Shown here in pieces: positions 62,601-64,000 of a DNA stretch of 64,000 nucleotides (its first letter is position 1; each line of letters begins with the position of its first letter). The stretch covers positions 124,696-188,695 of the forward strand of contig VXAU01006141.1 in the NCBI GenBank assembly GCA_013399695.1, in the 5' to 3' direction. The position numbers were made by a program, and so were the translations under genes. Under the pieces are notes generated by a model. It ran no database searches. It was not told the origin of the DNA and saw nothing but the letters and a program-made list of their open reading frames with translations. This DNA is from Formicarius rufipectus (lineage: Eukaryota; Chordata; Aves; Passeriformes; Formicariidae).

Positions 62601-64000
62601 CCCTGCCAAAAGCTAAAGAGGACATAGGTAATATTGAGTGACAGGAGCAAGGGATATTGTGAAGCGAGCCTGGCAAACATAAGGGAGAGCATAAGGCACT
62701 GTAGAAAGTTCATTCTGGCAACTGATAATCTCGAATAATTTAGAGATTTATTTCAGTATTCCTAGACTAGAACACTGTGTTACAATATCCTTTATGTATT
62801 TAGCATACATTACCTTTTCCCACTTGCTGCGAATCTCATCGACAGTAACAGTGCTGTAAGGATTGGTTGCACTTATTCTCATGCTGTAACTCTGGATAAC
62901 TTTTTCAACTTCATTCTGGATTGACAGTATGGCCTGTCTTTCACCATCTGCCTCTGGTAAGGTCGCTTTAAATTGATCATGTGCAGAGATTAAACTCTAA
63001 AATCAGAAACAGACAGGAAAAGCATAGAAACTTCAACATTTCTTCCAACATCTGGAAGATCTGCTGTGAATAAGCATAGCTCCTCTCTCAGCCTCTCAAA
63101 TACCTGTTTACATACAGGTAGTACATATACGGGAAGTACTTTTAGATTCATTCATGAAACATCTCTCACTGACTTTATCAGGACCATCACTTCTTCTGTG
63201 ACCTCTGGAATATGCTGTCATACCAACAAAAAACCCTATTTATAATAGAGAAGACATGGCTTATCACAAAGAAAATGTCAAGACAGATATGGGTTCTTTT
63301 AAGTGTTCTATTCTCCCAGAAGGAAAATCTTCCTTCCTTGTTTTCCCTATGACAAAAAAAACCAACCAACCAAACAAACAAAACAAAAACAAAATAAATA
63401 ATTAAAAAAAAAAAAAAAAACAAAAACAAAAACAAAAACAAAAACAAACACAACAAGGGAAAAAAAAAAAACCAAACCAGGCAACCATTTACCTGAATTT
63501 CCTCTATGCTATGAACAATAAACATGTCCTGTAGGTCTTCCATAGCACCTTCCATCCAGTTGTTGAAAGGAGCAGCTCTTTTGGCAAACTCCAGGTGAAG
63601 CTGATCGATTGTTTCAAGCAACTTCTCTGTTCTCTGTACAGGTTGGGAAAAGTACTTTTTTACTAGGCAAAATCTAGCTCCACATGACACACATACTCAT
63701 GCACTAAGTCAAGCCTCATCTTTTCAAAAGCATTTGATTGCATTGATTGATTTCATCACCTGCTTTGAGGATTTCCACTCCAAGCAAGAAGACTAATTGC
63801 AGTAAAGATACTGTAATATCTAACATATTAAAAGGGGTGAATGTATGCCTTTGAAGTATAACTATTAATATTTTAAGTATTTTTTTTAACTTGTATCTAT
63901 CTGCAAATTAATTAAAATCTGCTATTCTTGATGTAGTAAATTCAGTAATTTCTTGTAAGTACAAAAAAGAAAAGTACACTTATGTTTTCCACCTTTGCAA
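50504..64000 (-). CDS. ACTN2: ACTN2, alpha-actinin-2 (exons 14-21; 5' part off window)
   Basis: Antiparallel actin crosslinker of the sarcomeric Z-disc, also binding titin and PDZ-LIM proteins. Eight constitutive exons encode 389 C-terminal residues of a protein of about 894: spectrin repeats 3 and 4, the calmodulin-like EF domain and the C-terminus GESDL, a class I PDZ ligand. The residues match ACTN2 better than ACTN1/4, for example FDR followed by RKNGLMDH and the [20 protein letters not shown] block. The actin-binding domain and spectrin repeats 1-2 are right of the window. One further candidate exon (54182-54259) is listed separately. Confidence 0.97.
50663..51950 (-). other. ACTN2: ACTN2 intron 20
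   Basis: 1,288 bp, GT-AG. No repeat or exon recognised. Confidence 0.7.
51951..52109 (-). CDS. ACTN2: ACTN2 exon 20 (EF-hand 2)
   Basis: 159 nt, 53 codons, phase 0. It contains [40 protein letters not shown] and FRILASDK. The loop [12 protein letters not shown] lacks Glu at position 12, so it is not expected to bind calcium well. The acceptor ends GTGAAAG (purine-rich last bases); donor AAG|GTCAGT. The downstream side joins exon 21 in frame. Confidence 0.97.
52110..52985 (-). other. ACTN2: ACTN2 intron between exons 19 and 20
   Basis: 876 bp, GT-AG. Pyrimidine-rich near its 3' end; nothing else recognised. Confidence 0.7.
52986..53051 (-). CDS. ACTN2: ACTN2 exon 19 (19b-type, muscle EF-hand 1)
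   Basis: 66 nt, 22 codons, phase 0: RKNGLMDHDDFRACLISMGY plus DL. Joined to FDR of exon 18 it forms the loop DRRKNGLMDHDD, with Arg at position 3 and Asp instead of Glu at 12, so it should be calcium-insensitive, as is usual for sarcomeric actinin. Acceptor GGTCAATAG, donor TTTG|GTATGA. Confidence 0.97.
54108..54147. repeat. (AT)n-rich microsatellite
   Basis: Imperfect TATA/GATATATA repeat about 35 bp downstream (in the transcript sense) of the donor of candidate exon 19a. Confidence 0.85.
54182..54259 (-). CDS. ACTN2: ACTN2 candidate alternative exon 19a (non-muscle-type EF-hand)
   Basis: 78 nt, 26 codons, phase 0 both ends, no stop: DESHNLQSDEFKACLISLG then QVGNDLQ. It aligns with the non-muscle exon 19a of ACTN1/ACTN4 (DHSGTLGPEEFKACLISLG...GNDPQ), one codon shorter. 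Acceptor GATGTTAG after a C/T-rich stretch; donor CTGCAG|GTAGAG. Spliced after FDR it makes the loop DRDESHNLQSDE, keeping D1, D3, S5 and E12 but with His for Gly at position 6. It lies before exon 19, the same 19a-19b order as in paralogues. Use in transcripts is inferred, not shown. Confidence 0.72.
60138..60230 (+). mobile_element. CR1 LINE fragment, 3' end
   Basis: The plus strand shows GAGCAGCCTGTTCTAG, AAGGTCCCTTCCAACCCAA and CCATTCTATAAC, the end of the CR1 3' region. About 90 bp remain. Antisense to ACTN2, roughly 160 bp downstream of the exon 18 donor. Confidence 0.85.
60392..60538 (-). CDS. ACTN2: ACTN2 exon 18
   Basis: 147 nt, 49 codons, phase 0: [40 protein letters not shown] and RASFNHFDR. 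It spans the end of spectrin repeat 4, the neck that resembles titin Z-repeats, and the first EF helix. Acceptor TCTCTCACAG, donor AGG|GTACAG. The final FDR supplies D1 and R2 of the EF loop whichever exon 19 is used. Confidence 0.98.
60911..61090 (-). CDS. ACTN2: ACTN2 exon 17 (spectrin repeat 4)
   Basis: 180 nt, 60 codons, phase 0, including EIARSSIEMTGPLEDQMNQL, KQYEHNIINYKHNIDKLEGD and DNKHTNYTME. Acceptor TTCTGACAG, donor GAG|GTAGCC. Nearly identical to the human residues. The downstream intron is 372 bp. Confidence 0.98.
61575..61709 (-). CDS. ACTN2: ACTN2 exon 16 (spectrin repeat 3-4 junction)
   Basis: 135 nt, 45 codons, phase 0: VKQLVPQRDQSLQEELARQH, ANERLRRQFA and ANVIGPWIQTKME. Acceptor CACTGTGCAG, donor GAG|GTGAGC. 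The downstream intron is 484 bp and plain. Confidence 0.98.
61710..62813 (-). other. ACTN2: ACTN2 intron 15
   Basis: 1,104 bp, GT-AG. Unique AT-rich sequence; no repeat or exon recognised. Confidence 0.7.
62814..62996 (-). CDS. ACTN2: ACTN2 exon 15 (spectrin repeat 3)
   Basis: 183 nt, 61 codons, phase 0: SLISAHDQFKATLPEADGER, QAILSIQNEVEKVIQSYSMR and NPYSTVTVDEIRSKWEK. Acceptor CTGATTTTAG, donor AAAG|GTAATG. It is the most diverged ACTN2 exon here relative to human, but every change is conservative. Confidence 0.97.
63353..63475 (+). repeat. A-rich (CAAAA)n tract next to exon 14 donor
   Basis: About 120 bp of A runs with C spacers (ACCAACC, CAAAACAAAA) in ACTN2 intron 14. In the transcript sense it is a T-rich, G-punctuated run beginning about 18-20 nt after the exon 14 donor. 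Confidence 0.9.
63493..63633 (-). CDS. ACTN2: ACTN2 exon 14 (spectrin repeat 3)
   Basis: 141 nt, 47 codons, phase 0: RTEKLLETIDQLHLEFAKRA, APFNNWMEGAMEDLQDMFIV and HSIEEIQ. Acceptor ACCTGTACAG, donor ATTCAG|GTAAAT. Apart from RTEK (human RMEK) it matches human ACTN2. Bases 63634-64000 are intron 13, with nothing recognised. Confidence 0.98.

Noticed and set aside
63187..63492. Extension of ACTN2 exon 14 into the following open sequence
   Set aside because: The frame stays open into a T-rich repeat, but a good GTAAAT donor ends the exon at 63493 and exon 15 continues the protein in phase.

Overview
This is a vertebrate nuclear window, almost certainly from a bird. It carries CR1 LINE fragments with the avian type of 3' end, LTR-type solo elements, a low repeat load and fairly compact introns. 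All coding exons I can support read on the minus strand and belong to two genes in tandem: ACTN2 (alpha-actinin-2, right side) followed downstream by MTR (5-methyltetrahydrofolate-homocysteine methyltransferase, cobalamin-dependent methionine synthase, left side). ACTN2 then MTR on one strand is also the human 1q43 order, so the block is conserved. Exons were found by translating the minus strand, matching the protein families, and requiring splice sites and phase to agree.

Region 1 (1 to about 35.9 kb) is MTR. Twenty-four coding exons fit together in one continuous frame of 2,576 nt (858 codons plus 2 nt): the homocysteine-binding barrel with its zinc Cys residues (exons 2-11), the methyltetrahydrofolate (pterin) barrel (exons 13-18), the cobalamin cap (exons 19-21) and most of the cobalamin Rossmann domain with the DxHxxG, SxL and GG motifs (exons 22-24). 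The C-terminal reactivation domain lies beyond the left edge. Exon 1 is a 22-nt coding stub in a CpG island with a strong Kozak start. The intron after exon 21 has a GC donor instead of GT. Introns hold two CR1 fragments, one solo LTR and an assembly gap.

Region 2 (about 35.9 to 49.4 kb) is intergenic: an LTR-like segment beside the MTR CpG island, a 640-bp CR1, a (GGAT)n microsatellite and a G/T-rich tract. I see no gene there.

Region 3 (about 49.4 to 64 kb) is the 3' half of ACTN2: exons 14 to 21 by the vertebrate actinin numbering, covering spectrin repeats 3-4, the calmodulin-like EF-hand domain and the C-terminal PDZ ligand. Between exons 18 and 19 there is an additional intact 78-nt exon with good splice sites. 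It encodes a non-muscle-type EF-hand segment that keeps acidic calcium ligands, in the same order (19a before 19b) as in ACTN1 and ACTN4. This is the most interesting observation: it would let a sarcomeric actinin gene make a calcium-sensitive isoform.

The two genes are not a functional unit. ACTN2 crosslinks actin at the Z-disc; MTR regenerates methionine and tetrahydrofolate in the cytosol.
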